Under the pieces are notes generated by a model. It ran no database searches, was not told the DNA's origin, and worked only from the letters and a program-made list of their open reading frames with translations. Shown here piece by piece: positions 39,055 through 63,240 of a DNA stretch of 64,000 nt (positions are counted from its first letter, which is position 1; every line of letters starts with the position of its first letter). The position numbers and the translations under genes were made by a program. The stretch is from Hemibagrus wyckioides (taxonomy: Eukaryota; Chordata; Actinopteri; Siluriformes; Bagridae), in the NCBI RefSeq assembly GCF_019097595.1, contig NC_080717.1, positions 26,718,376 through 26,782,375 on the forward strand. Direction: 5' to 3'.

Positions 39055-40601
39055 ATGGCGTCGTATACAGTCGTGATTGTCCCTCTGCGGAGCAACATCG
39101 ACAGTCGGGATGGCCTGAGGTTCTTCCTCTGGGTGAGTTCTTTGGGTTTTTATGGTGCTTTAATGTGTAATGTAGTCACGCAATATCTACCATATTATTC
39201 TTTGTGAATTATTGTCTTGTAGAACAACATGAAATTAAATATGGAGAGACAGAAAGAGCCACAATGCTAATGATACTAATAGTAATGTGCAGTGATATTA
39301 AGTCCTTATTTGTTTTATTGTGTATTTATAGTACTTTGTGATATCTCTGTATGTGCTGTCATTTAACGTCCTCTGATCCATACTGCTCCATGGTGTCAGC
39401 TGTCGCAAAATTTCCAGCCAGCCTCTAGATCAACGCCGCTAGTTCACAACTGTATAACAAAGTTATTTAAAGACAGAAACTATTTCCACTCAGCTCATCA
39501 GTCTAAGATTAGTGTTAGCAGGAACCCCAGAACAAACTCCCTCAGACTTACTTATTAATTTCCAACACTATTTTTTCATCATGCAAATACTCATGTGAGG
39601 TGTTTTTGAATACTTTTATTGTTTATTCCAGGCTGTTAGGGAGCTGGAGTTTACCGTCTTACAGAATTTTGTAAAATAATATAATAGGAAAAAGGTTTCT
39701 CACTTAAGAGCCTTCATTTGTTCATCTTGTGATTTATCATGGTCAGGGTTGCGGTGGATTCAGAGTCTAGTATCACAGCATCACTAGGTTTTGAAGCGTG
39801 TCTAAGATTTTTTTTGCTCATTTGACCACAAGTGTATTAGTGAGGACATGCGAGGAGGTCTGGGGTGCAGTCGGAGATCCAATTTATTCCGATGGTGTTC
39901 ATTGGTGAGGTCAGGGCTCTGTGAGTTCTAATCCAACCTCATTAAACCATGTGTTCTTGGAGCTTGTTTTGTGCTGGAACAGGTTTGGGCCTCTGAGTTC
40001 CAGTGACGAGAAATTGTATTGCTACAGCATACAAAGACATACAGCTATACACTTATAGCACATGGTGTAATTGGTCAAATGTCCACATACCATAAGTGAT
40101 ATAGTGCAGGGTTTTTCAACCTTTTATGAGGCATGGCACATTTTTTACATTTAACATTTAACTTCTTCAGCAGTTTGAGCAACAGTAGCTTGTCTGTTGG
40201 ATCAGATCACACGGGCCAGCCTTCGCTCCCCACGTGCATCAGTGAGCCTTGACCGCCCATGACCCTGTCTCCGGTTCACCACTGTTCCTTCCTTGGACCA
40301 CTTTTGATAGATACTGACCACTGCAGCCCGGGAACACCCCACAAGAGCTGCAGTTTTGGAGATGCTCTGATCCAGTGGTCTAGCCATCACACTTTGGCCC
40401 TTCATCAAACTCACTCAAATCCTTACCCTTGTCCAGTTTTCCTGCTTCTAACATCAACTTTGAGGACAAAATATTCACTTACAGCCTAATATATCCCACC
40501 CACTAACAGGTGCCGTGATGAGGAGATCATCAGAGTTATCCACTTCACCTCTCACTGCTCACAATGTTATGTCTGATTATTATTATTATTATTATTATTA
40601 A

Positions 40602-40644
<43 letters not shown>

Positions 40645-40918
40645 ATTATTATTATTATTATTATTATTATTTTAAAGTCCCTGAAAGCCTTTTTCATTTT
40701 CTGTAAGAAAACCTGTTTAAACCAAACTCTAGTCCTGTATGTGGGTTTCATTCTTTCACGTTCAGGTGAAGCAGCTGCAGGAGCTGGAGAGAGAGAAGGA
40801 CATCTTGTGGTTGAGTCTGCAGACGCTGGAGCAGACACAGCGCTGGATTCACCCCAGACTGGAAGGGGATCAGCCAGACTGGAAAGATGGAGGAGGTGAC
40901 AGGAGTCCCTATGAATAA
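39055..40918 (+). CDS. small two-exon protein, possibly SAPCD1-like
   Basis: Exon 39055-39132 (26 codons, [20 protein letters not shown] then LRFFLW, donor GTGAGT) joins in frame to 40766-40918 after TTTCACGTTCAG, giving a 76-residue product ending at TAA 40916-40918. An AATAAA at 41304-41309 could end the transcript. The second exon reads [27 protein letters not shown], a Leu/Glu/Lys-rich helix that could form a short coiled coil. The pattern of a PL-rich start, FLLW-like block and LxELExEKDxLW helix recalls SAPCD1, but I recall that protein poorly and offer it as a guess. The last exon could instead splice at a weak GTGACA donor near 40895. It lies between smc1b and the TBC gene on the same strand; its intron holds a Tc1 copy. 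Confidence 0.5.
40150..40575 (-). mobile_element. Tc1-like element fragment (copy 7) with transposase N-terminus
   Basis: The minus-strand frame 40414-40202 (70 codons) is the clearest transposase piece in the window: [38 protein letters not shown], then [19 protein letters not shown]. This is the bipartite helix-turn-helix DNA-binding region of Tc1 transposases. The catalytic DDE part is missing. The element ends in the terminal repeat ACAATGTTATGTCTGATTAT, into which an (ATT)n run has expanded. It lies in the intron of the small gene at 39055. Confidence 0.85.
40576..40672. repeat. (ATT)n microsatellite
   Basis: About 32 ATT units with two AAT slips, directly joined to the end of Tc1 copy 7. 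It is 93 bases before the second exon of the small gene. Confidence 0.95.
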
Positions 40919-42293
40919 CGTTATGCGCCGTAATGAGCATTAGACATGTACCAGTATAATAATCGTCTATCCTTTGATTAGCAGCAGTATTAAAGTGTCA
41001 TATTTTGAAACAATTATTGGGTAATGCTTACATTCCAGTAATTCATATACACGTCTGGGACAACTTAAAGAGAAAAAAAACAAACTGTGGGGTAGTGAGG
41101 TGTTTAGACATCCACAATCTTCAGTGCACCATGATATCTGTTCAAAAATGGAAACAAACCAGGACCATTACTTTACTTTGTCATGCATCTGTATTATGGC
41201 ACTTTATATTGAATGCTATATTATGAATAAGTCAAATGAACATCACGTCCTTATTCTCTTACACATCTTCACGACCTTGGTCAATTTGACCAACTGACTG
41301 AGCAATAAAATGCTTTCTTGTCTGTTTGGCTTTTTCCCTGGATTAATAGTTGGGAAGACCCGGTTTAATCTGTTTTACTGAAGAAAAAGAAATACATTAA
41401 AAAAGGGGTCTACTATAAAGAAGATTTGTAATAGAATTTTGTGAAGTTTAACATTCACTTTATTTCATTTCAGCGTGCTAGAAAAGTGCTGTATATATAA
41501 ATAAATGGATGTTTGGAAATTCTGTGCATGAAAGTTGCCCAAGCTCCAGCGTTTCAGCATGAAGAATTCTCTTACTACTGGCGTTTATAATAATAAACCT
41601 CTGAGGTTTATTTCGAGTCGTATTTGAGCTGTTGGAGATAACAGGATGGAACTTATTTGAATATATTGCATTAAATCATTAGCACAAATGCATAAAGATG
41701 ATGACGTCATTTGTTAATGAAGAGAAAATGGTAATAATAGTGCTGTGATGTATAAGAGAGCTCATAGATCGCAGGACATGCTGTTATTGGAAAATAATCG
41801 ACTTTCGGGTGATAACAGTGATAGCTGCTCAATCACACCTCTCTGTCTTTGATTATTTTTCCTTTATTCAGAGTTTAGCTTACTTTAGTTCCAGTAATGC
41901 GTTATATTTCAAGTCCATTAGATTAGATTAGATTAGATTAGATTCAACTTTATTGTCATTGTGCATTAACATAACTAACAGTATGTACTGTGTTTTCTGA
42001 CCCTTTCATACAGTGTCCACACTTCAATGCAGTCAATTCAGAGCTTGAAGGTGATTTCTGTAATCAATGCAATTGATCATAAATTATTATTCTGCTTCTA
42101 TCTAGACTGTTTGTGAGTGCAATCACATTAAGTTCACATTAAAGGTGTTTATTTTACCACAACACGGGGGGTTTTATTCCTTATTATGTATGCTTGATTA
42201 TTATAGATGTTATGATTGATGTTATAGAATACTGTAGATAATTACACATATTGGTGAGAGTTGATTAGTTAATAATGACAGTTTGTTTTTCAA

Positions 42294-42384
<91 letters not shown>

Positions 42385-42545
42385 AAATTCTCTTTGTCTG
42401 CGTTTGTCTCTCCCCCCTTTCTCTTTCTCAATCTTTTTCCCAGTCCTTGCTACCCGAAGACTTTTATTTTGAAACGCCGCCATCTTTGAATCAATCCGGC
42501 GCTGAATTCAAACACATCTGCCCGAGTTTGTGAGAAACGGTGAAA
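40919..42545. other. intergenic before the TBC gene
   Basis: It contains a polyadenylation signal at 41304-41309, a short piece of the hairpin-type repeat family at about 41755-41880 (GGAAAATAATCGACTTTCGG), a (GATTA)n run at 41918-41943 next to CAACTTTATTGTCATTGTGC (a retroelement tail), and a (CTAT)n microsatellite at 42294-42383. No gene was seen. Confidence 0.5.
42294..42383. repeat. (CTAT)n microsatellite
   Basis: About 22 tetranucleotide units without interruption, 160 bases before the putative first exon of the TBC gene. Confidence 0.95.
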
Positions 42546-42617
42546 ATGGACAGATTATTGAAGTGAAATAAGAATAAACAGTACTGAAGTTTGTTTGGAA
42601 GTTTGTCTTTTAGAGAG
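42474..42617 (+). promoter_or_regulatory. TBC gene leader with YY1-like motif and short uORF
   Basis: GCCGCCATCTTTG at about 42476-42488 resembles the YY1 initiator-type motif found at TATA-less starts. An upstream ATG at 42546 opens six codons and stops at TGA 42564-42566, 51 bases before the main ATG. Function is inferred. Confidence 0.45.
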
Positions 42618-54591
<11,974 letters not shown>

Positions 54592-55518
54592 GTATACACA
54601 CACACACACACACAAGTTTTTTTCCCCACTACGTCCATATCATATCATGTTATTGATAATTGGATATGGAAAAGAATGATCACACTAATGATTGTTTAAC
54701 CAGCAGAATTTATTTATTTATTTACTTATTTATTTATTGTGTCATATTAAACAGATACATTTTTATTTTTTAAGCAACATTCAGCTATTTTTAAATTCAA
54801 GCTTAAAATTAATAAATTATTTTTTGTTTATAAACTTATTTATTGTGTAACATTAAACACATACATTTTTATTTTTTAAAAATAACATTCAGCTATTTTA
54901 AATTCAAATGTAAAATGTATTTATTTATTTATCTATCTATCCATCCCAATTTTGGAGTGATTTTTCTTTTTAGGTTATTATTATTTTAGTTATTTTTATT
55001 TATTTATTTTTTTTTAGTAATTATTATTATATAGTTTGTTATTAGTAGTAATTGTGTGAGAATGCAGTTTAGGTGGTATGCTTTGTCCCAAACAGCATTT
55101 CTTCAGTGAGAATCTGATGTCTCATCAGCTCTAGTCCAGGTCCAGACGCAGTCTAAAGATTTTGGACAGTTTGCGGTGCTTTTGAGTTCATTCTTTGAGG
55201 TCAGGTTGTCTGCCACGCTTGGTGTTGGGCCCAGTGGAAGGCCCTGATCCCCGAGACACAAACCGAGCACTGAGGACGGAGTTTTTTTCTTCATTACTCA
55301 CACGTAGCATCATCACTCTCTCTCTCTCATCTTCACCGCTCTGCTTCACTTCCTCTTGTTAATTAAGTTACGAATTCCTCATTGCTGCGTGTCGTCCTGT
55401 GATTTAAGCGTATTATCACCGTGTGCTCTTCTCTGTCTGGCATCCGTGACTCAGGGCCTCTTAATGCAGGAGAAACTCCCAGAAGCTCCGTCTGCCTTCA
55501 GGGAATTATGAAACTTAT

Positions 55519-55549
<31 letters not shown>

Positions 55550-55613
55550 AGAACCAGAGGGTGTTGTTGAGGGGCCCCAGTGTAAACTTAATTGTAAGGT
55601 CTAGAACTGAGCA

Positions 55614-55650
<37 letters not shown>

Positions 55651-55745
55651 TCCTGGGCAGAGACAGAGTGACTCACGTTGAATCATCCGCCCTCTCCATC
55701 AATCTGCTAGTAGTGTAATAAGAACAAACCCAGAGACCTAGTCTC

Positions 55746-55783
<38 letters not shown>

Positions 55784-57715
55784 GCACCTGTTGAACTTCT
55801 ACAGCTCAGTTTAACAACACTCTTCTTGTACTTCCCTGAACTTTTTGCTGAGTTCATAGCCGCTTGAAAGCTGTGTGATATTTACTGCAGTGATCTTACA
55901 CTTCTGGAGAGGCCAGATGTTTCAGACAGGTGTGTGTAGTCGGGTAATCGAGTGTTCACCAAGGAACTTGCTCAGAAATGTACGCTGACCTGTTAGTTCC
56001 TCGGGAGCTCTTAATTTCACATTTCCTTGTGACTATAAACTGTTATATAAAGGACATTATCAAAATTTACATTATTTACTGTCCAGTGTCACAAAAATGA
56101 GGATGAGGTTCTCTTCTGAGTCCGGTTCCTCTCAAGGTTTCTTCCTCTATAAAATATAAAATATTAGGGATAAATAGTAACTTTAAACTTTATCTCTCTC
56201 TCTCTCTGTGCGTCTCTCTGCTGGAATGACTCAGCTTTCTTCCTGTCAGAATTGATGTTGATGCCGCTGCGCTGTTAGAAACCTCCCTTTGCGTTCAGCA
56301 TTTAATGATTATTGCTTGGCAGAAATACCTGCGTGTGATTTTTCCGCCCTTTTTTCCTTCACTCTGAACTAATTAGCCTGTTAATTCCTCAGTTCAGACG
56401 TATGGCTACAAGAAAACAAGTCAAAGTAACAATCAAAACAGTTTTATTGTTCCAAACTTTTATAATGAATGAAGATGCGTTATGACAAATCTTTTAAAGG
56501 AGCAACTAGTAATTTTTTTGAGCCCCCTACTGCATACTAGGAGAATTGCAGTTGTGTATTAAAATGCCTTTAGGGGATCTGAATTATAGAAATTAGCCAT
56601 ATCTATTGTTTCGAAATATCAGAGAATCATACAGATATCTAATGAAATCAAAAATATATATAAAATATTCAAATAAAATGTATAAATAAAATATATTTAT
56701 ATCTAAATTTTTATATATTAAATATATAATTGATAAATAAAATGTATGAAAATAAAGAATAAAACTTAATAATCAGTGACGGGGTGGTGTGATGTGACCT
56801 GACCTCGAATATTATACTTAATTTCCTTTAACAGAACTTCCTGAAGTGTTTTATTCATCTTACTGACGTTGCTAACAAATGTATATTTATTAAAGACAGG
56901 AACATTTTATCCATTTATAGTTACATCAGAGGTTGCAGCACCTCAATGAAGCAAGCTAGTTCCTGTCATCACCTGTATTATAGCAGCTATAAACACTCGT
57001 TCCCTCACCACACGCTTCTCTTTTTTCTCTCTTTTGAAGTCACTGAGAAACGTAAACTCTTCTGAATGTAGTTGAGAGTTTACCCTTGACTGGATCAAGG
57101 CGCTGACACTGGAGACTCCTTCCAACAAATATGTGAAATTAACTCACTGTCTTCTTACAGAAAATAAAGTAAATCTTACTTTCTTTTCTAATTTGATTTA
57201 TTATAAATTTATTTTTTCAAATCTATCCTAGAAATTGAGAAAATGTTTTAAAAATCTGTAAACATGAAATGATTGGTTTAAAGATTGAATACAAAATGTA
57301 AGCATTACATCAGCTTGTAATTCTTGGTTGGGAAAAAAAATCCAAAATTTTAAGAAAATATCCCAGAACCGTGACTGAATTTGTCACAGTATCAGAATGA
57401 CATGTTCATGAAGCTAGGCTTTGGTTTAGATTAGTTACTCTGGCTCTTTAGAAATCTCGTCCGTAAGCAAGAACACTGTTAAACATTTTGCTTCTAATCA
57501 TGCAGAATGACCAGATCAGGTCTTTTCCACGTTCACTCTTCTGTCCCTGAGCAGCGTTTTTGCTGACGTCTCGTGTTTTTAGTAACTGGAGATCTCCCTC
57601 TGGACTCGCTTAATCAAATAACATCTCAGCGCATGTTCAGCAGATACACCACGCAATCTGGGCCTGCTGCAGACTGGCACTTTTTCACAAGGCTGGGTTT
57701 TGGAGATTGGGTCCA
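54592..57715. other. downstream of last seen TBC exon; repeats, no gene confirmed
   Basis: Probably a further TBC intron or 3' region. It contains TG and CA microsatellites at 55518-55548, 55616-55648 and 55751-55782, and at 56830-57170 an inverted copy of the 43450 repeat family (GCGCTGACACTGGAGACTCC). At 57583 a plausible acceptor TTTTTAG opens a frame that would fit TBC exon 10 phase, but it then reads into low-complexity DNA. Confidence 0.45.
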
Positions 57716-58325
57716 TGTGGGAAAAGAGAAAGGGAGAGACAGAAAAGGGAGAGAATCTGAGAGACAGACAGAAAGAGAAAGAAAGAGTGGAAGAAACGGG
57801 GAGACAGACAGAAAGAGAGAAACTGAGACAGAAAGAGACAGACAAAGTGAGAGAGACGGACAAAGTGAGAGAGAAACTGAGAGACAGACAGAAAGAGAGA
57901 GAGAAACATAGATAAAGACAGAAAGAGAGAGAGAGAAAGCAGGACACAGAGAGAAACAGACCGAGAGAGCTAAACAGAAAGAGGAACAGATGTACAGAAA
58001 GAGTGAGAAAGAAACAGAGAGATAGACAGAAAGAGAGAGAGACACAGAGAGCGGGAGAAACGGAGAGATAGAAAGAGAGAGAAACTGAGAGACAGACAGA
58101 AAGTGAGAGAGCGAGACAGACAGAGAAACTGAGAGAGTGAGAGAGAGAGCAGGACAGCGAGAAACAGACAAAGAGAGAGTGAGACAGTGGGAGAAACAGA
58201 GAGACAGAAAGAGAGCAAGAGAGAGTGAGAAAGAAACAGAGAGATAGACAGAAAGTGAGAGAGACACAGAGAGAGAGAACATCAGAGAGACAGACAGAAA
58301 GAGAGAGTGAGACAGAGAAAGAGGT
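57716..58325. repeat. GA-rich minisatellite
   Basis: About 600 bases of GAGAGACAGACAGAAAGAGA-type units. Open frames of up to 269 codons on the minus strand ([12 protein letters not shown]) are artefacts of the repeat. Confidence 0.95.
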
Positions 58326-59039
58326 GTGGTTGGCTTGGTGATGTGGTTTTGCTCTGAACTCAGCAAAATAATTAAAAAATATTTCCATGTTACTGAACAG
58401 TTAGCCCAGAGCTGTTCATGCCTGAAAGTTCTTCAGACGTCTCCATCATTCCCTCGTCATCATTCAGGCTGTGATGGAACTCGAACCTGCTCTAAGGTGG
58501 CCTTGTACCTTCAGAGAAATGCTGTGTCACGCAGCAGGGTTTCATATGCAGCTATTCGTTTCTAATTTCCCTTTAATGTCACTTTAAGAGAGAATAAAGT
58601 GCAGCTGCTAGAACCTGAATGATAACAGAACCTGGGTTATAGATTCTGTCACACAAGAAGCTTTGTTAAAAATATCTTTGTGCTTCACAGCCCTGAAAAA
58701 AAAATCCCTGACCTTGTCATTCCTGGTGTTTTTAGTTCATAAAGAGGAAGATTGAAGGAAATAATTCAGAGGTGACCGTGTGGACCCTGAGCTGTCCTGC
58801 GTCCGTCATGCGTCATAAGCGGCTTGAGGTTTTTATATCCACTCATAAACAATGACGAGGTCTTTTCAAGAACCGCTTGCGTGGACTAACAGCTGTGTCG
58901 AGCATCTGGAGGTCAAGACGCTTGAACACATGCTTAAAAATAGTCCAAGAATTTGGACCCGGTTTTGGTCAAATTGCCCAAAACAATGGACGTGATCATG
59001 TAAAGATGTGACTTTCAGCTACGTTGATCCTCCCACAGT
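58326..59039. other. no gene seen
   Basis: Unremarkable non-coding DNA; I see no repeat family or exon here. Confidence 0.4.
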
Positions 59040-59232
59040 GGATCACTTGGTCCGCATATTTTAATTTGGCACAGGTTTTACGTAGGATGCCCTTCCTGAT
59101 GCAACCTGCCCACTTGATCTGGGCTTGGGAGCGTCACTGAGAGTTAACTCTTCCGTAACTGGGTTAGCTCCATGCCCGGGAATCGAACCCAGGCCACGGT
59201 AATGACCCTGCTGCTGGACCATCAGGAGGCTC
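59040..59232 (+). repeat. SINE-like repeat, copy A
   Basis: TTGGCACAGGTTTTACGTAG, GATGCCCTTCCTGATGCAAC, CGGGAATCGAACCCAGGCCA and TGGACCATCAGGAGGC, in the order of a common fish repeat with a B-box-like GAATCGAACCC. Copy B is at 59970-60185. Confidence 0.65.
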
Positions 59233-59294
59233 GGGTGACTTTCAGCTTTAGTACATAAACATTAGCTCAAAAATAACATCATTATAACTATTCA

Positions 59295-59665
59295 TTGATC
59301 AGCTGTAACAGGTGACGAGAATAACACTGATTATGATCAGTGAGAGGTGAAGTGAATAACACTGAGTATCTCATCATCACGGCACCTGTTAGTGGGTGGG
59401 ATATATTAAGCAGTAAGTGAACATTTTGTCCTCAAAGTTGATGTTAGAAGCAGGAAAAATGGACAAGCGTAAGGATTTGAGTGAGTCTGACCAAGGCCCA
59501 AATTGTGATAGCTAGACCACTGGATCAGATCATCTCCAAAACTGCAGCTCTTGTGGGGTGTTCCCAGTCTGCAGTGGTCAGTATCTATCAAGGAAGGAAC
59601 AGTGGTGAACTGGAGACAGGGTCATGGGCGGCCAAGGCTCATTGATGCATGTGGGGAGCTCTCAC
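59295..59665 (+). mobile_element. Tc1-like remnant (copy 10)
   Basis: It keeps the left end (TTGATCAGCTGTAACAGG, degraded), the subterminal GGCACCTGTTAGTGGGTGGG block and the transposase N-terminal region through GTGGTGAACTGGAGACAGGG. It is cut off before the right end. Confidence 0.8.
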
Positions 59666-59969
59666 GGAAAAGCTGAACAAGTGAACAATAAAAAGGATTC
59701 AAGACACACAGTGTATATGGAGCTGCGTAGCTGGAGACTGGTCAAACTAGTCATAGTGCCTGTGCTGACCCCTGATCACTACTGAATTGATTTTTAATAA
59801 ATAGAAATGAGATGATCGTTGGTGGCTGTGGTGGAAAAGGAATAAAACACATTGGGGTGTCCGGATGAGGTGCCCTGATGCAGAGAACATTTTAATTACA
59901 TTTTTTCCCCCTTTTACTTAAAAGGCTGATGACTTTTACATCTGTTAAAGATAAATGTGATATGTTGCT
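59666..59969. other. no gene seen
   Basis: Non-coding spacer between two repeats; no recognised motif. Confidence 0.4.
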
Positions 59970-60185
59970 GTTCTTTCGGCCGCTTCTTGTTTGGGGTCAC
60001 CACAGTCCGCATTTTTCGATTTGGCACAGGTTTTTCTCCGGATGCTCTTCTTGACGCAAACCCTCCCATTTTATCCGGGCTTGAGAGTTAAATCTTCAGT
60101 GGCTGGGTTATCTTCCTGCCCGGGCCGTGGCAATGAGAGCACGGGATCCTGTCCCTGGACATCCAGGAGGCATGGTACATGTAGT
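59970..60185 (+). repeat. SINE-like repeat, copy B
   Basis: Same block order as copy A: TTGGCACAGGTTTTTCTCCG, CAAACCCTCCCATTTTATCC, GCCCGGGCCGTGGCAATGAG, and TGGACATCCAGGAGGC. The two copies are in the same orientation about 930 bases apart. Confidence 0.65.
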
Positions 60186-62821
60186 ATAATAATATAAAAA
60201 ATCGTGATATTATTATTAATAATAATAAAAATAATAATAATATGCTATATTACATAAAACTGATAAATGTAAGTTGTTTAATTTGGAAAAAAAAAAACCT
60301 CTCGGTGACACTTTTGTCGCTTCTCTATCTTCTGCTTGTCCTATTGATCCGGTTTGTTCCTCTACTGTGGATTATTTTCCGGTTTGTATTCATGCGGTCA
60401 GCATTTCATTCCCACGCCGCCGTCTCCTGGAACACGCTGCACCACTCGCTCGCCTGCTCGCTCTCCTCCCTCGGTTTGTAAAGAGATACAGTCATGTTCA
60501 TGTCCACATTTATATCTCCGTCACTCGGAGGACTTTTTCTGCAGAGTCTCACGTCCACCTGGAAGATACTCGCTCTTAGCCTCACCCTCAGAGCTGCTTA
60601 TTTAAGCTGAACTCATCTGCTCTCACCTCGGCTGCTGTCTGGCATGAGATTCAGAGCTCCAGTAATAATCATTTTTTTCATGATTTACACTTTCAGAGGC
60701 TGTGCATGAGCCAGTATGTTATTTTTCTGATGTAATTCAGAATTTTTTAAAATGTGTTTGTTCTGCTTTGCTTTCTGCACATATTCTAAAATTTCATTTA
60801 AAAAAAAAATTATCTAGGTGATAGTGATACTTTTTTGTACGGATAGATTTTGTACGGATTTTGTCTGGATAAAACATTATCCGAGTGTCTTTATTTATTT
60901 ATGCATGCATGCATGCATGCTTTTTTTTTCTTTTTCTGGTTTTATATATATCTGTAAAGTCATAACTTTATTTATTTATTTATGCTAGTGTATGAGCATT
61001 TCTCTTGTTCGGTCAGAGATTTATCCTTTCTTTTATGGACTATGACTCCCTGTACATCGTCCTGCATCAGTCCATTATGCCTCAGTTACAGACGCTTCAG
61101 AACACAGAAGTCGGTCTGTTAACAGGAAGAAAGGAAAGAATTTCTTCTGCATTCTCTTCTGAATAAATTTAAGTTGATTTCAAGAGTCTTCTGTTTGTGT
61201 ATAAGCCACGAAAATGTTGCTCAGATCACGTCATTCCTCACGTCCTGCTGTAAAACCAAGCTTTAGAATCCTGTTGTTTTTATTGCCATTGTCCTTGGAT
61301 ACTCTATTTCTTTATAGACCATTTTTCTGTTAGTAAACATTGTGGTGTTTTTTGTGGGCGGAGCTTAGGTGGAGGCAGAAGGATTTCCCTGACCGTTTTA
61401 GTTATCAAGTTTTGTTAGTTTGTTTTTAAACAATGATTGGTCAAAATCCGAATTTATTTGACTATGCTAAGTCACTCACTGTCCAGGACTACGGATGTCA
61501 TTTGAAAAAATTAACTTTAGCAGACAGAACCAGATTGACTGACCCATTCACGCTCACTCGATGGATGGACAATGTGACAAGATGACCTCCAGTTAAATGA
61601 CCTGACATCTACACATATCTGAGTGCTTTTCGCAACTGTAGAAAGGGAGATGACACAAACAGTTTCCTTTGTTTAGTCTCCGGTCTTTAGCTAACAGTTA
61701 GCTAACTTGCAGGATAAAAAGTTATGAGAAATCATTTAACTTGTTCCTTACTCAAGTCACACAACACAACAAGATGACATTTGCGTCCCTTGTGTAGCCG
61801 ACTCTGTACTGGTTTGTATTGGTCACCACCAGTTCTCCCTTTGTTTTGCCTCCAGCTAGCGCTGTGACGTAATCGTGACGTTGGCACAAAAAGGGTCTAT
61901 TTAAAGCACTCCTGTTGTGTTAAATGTGCTCTAAAAATAAAGTCTAACCCGGCTTGACTTGAGCGGTATTTACTTAGCCTTAGCTAAAATGCCTAGCCTT
62001 ACGCTCTGTGGTGAAAGAGGCACTAATTTACCATCACTCACTGAAATCTTTCTTCCAAACTTACTATTTTTCTTCCAGTCCACTTTCCTTTCCTTTTTTT
62101 GTTCTACTGGAAACAATTTACAGCTTCATTTCAGTGTTTCACGTCTCAGCACATGGCTAGTCAGTTAGCTGTCAGGAAGCTAAGCTGCACCAAACTGATT
62201 TCTTTTCTTTCTCTTCTGTCATATCTTGTTAATTCTTCTGCTGATAGTACTCCAGCTGTAATTTTGCACCGACAGCACCGTCAACCTGCACAACTTTTCC
62301 TTTTAATCTACAGTTAGCACAGTTAGTGAGATTTTCAGACAGATATAATGGTGATATTCTGAGACCTGATCTGGCAACCCGATAGTAAGATTTGCATTCA
62401 TACCTCGCCAAGATCTTATCACGATGTCTCACTAGAGTCCAGTTACATCCTTACCTGTGTGTGTGTGTTTGGTTTATGCCTTACCATCACCATGTGTCTT
62501 TCCCTGAGCTGAGCACATAATCCACACAGATTCTGTACTTTAGTGTAAGGTAGCACTTATCTAGCAGAAGTCCAGCTCTCACAATTCATTGTGATGTTTT
62601 ATGAAGCCATGTCTGAGATAAGATCTTCCTAACTCCTGACGCAAGAATGGAAAGTGAAACGTTGAAGTTCTGTTGTAAATCATTTGCATAACACCTTTGT
62701 AGGAGATTTTGGATCCTGTTACTGAACCTAATATTAGAATTTTTTTTGTCTGTTTATACTTTTAAAGCTCGAAGAATTAGTGAACAAAATAACCTGGATT
62801 AATGAAATGTTTCATAGTGTC
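60186..62821. other. no gene seen; AT-rich with a short (GCAT)n run
   Basis: A (GCAT)n run lies at about 60902-60920. At 61860-61885 CTGTGACGTAATCGTGACGT holds CRE-like TGACGTAA and GTGACGTT, followed by GTCTATTTAAAGC, so a promoter is possible but no exon was found downstream. A short (TG)n lies at 62456-62468. Confidence 0.4.
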
Positions 62822-63240
62822 AAGATATACTATATGATCAAAAGTCTGTGCACCCCTGACCGTCACGCCCATGTAAACTGTTGCCACCCAAATGTATACA
62901 AAGCAGAAGTTTTACAGTTTTCCTTCACTGGATCTATGAAGCTCAAAGACTGTTTCAGCATGTGTACAAAACATCGAGCTCTATGAAGACCCGGTGTGCT
63001 AAGGCCGGAGTGGAAAAACTCAATGGTCCTCAACCGAGCCCCAGTAAACACCTTTGGGATGAAGTAAAACCTGAGCCTCCTCGACATCCCAACGCCGGTG
63101 TCTGATCTCATTAATGCTCTTGTGTCTAAATGTACACAAACCTCCACACTCTCCAACATCTAGTGGAAAGCCTTCCAGAAGAGAAAGGGAATAAATCTGG
63201 AACAGGGTGCACATACTCTTGACTATATATTGTGTATCTA
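62822..63240. mobile_element. Tc1-related non-autonomous element
   Basis: Imperfect inverted ends: ATACTATATGATCAAAAGTC with GTGCACCCCT on the left; GGTGCACATACTCTTGACTA with TATATTGTGT on the right. The interior has LNGPQPSPSKHLWDEVK, a decayed form of the transposase block that includes HLWDE. It is about 420 bp. Confidence 0.65.

Noticed and set aside
57573..57911. Eleventh exon of the TBC gene at 57584
   Set aside because: The phase fits, but the product runs into GA-repeat text, no donor or sensible stop follows, and no family similarity is seen; left as an open question.
57579..58388. Long minus-strand open frames (up to 269 codons) rich in Ser, Leu and Val
   Set aside because: They read a GA/CT minisatellite in several frames at once; no start context, splice signal or domain.
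61860..61920. Promoter with CRE-like TGACGTAA and TATTTAAAG
   Set aside because: The motifs are there but no exon or start codon with coding character follows, so it is mentioned only as a possibility.
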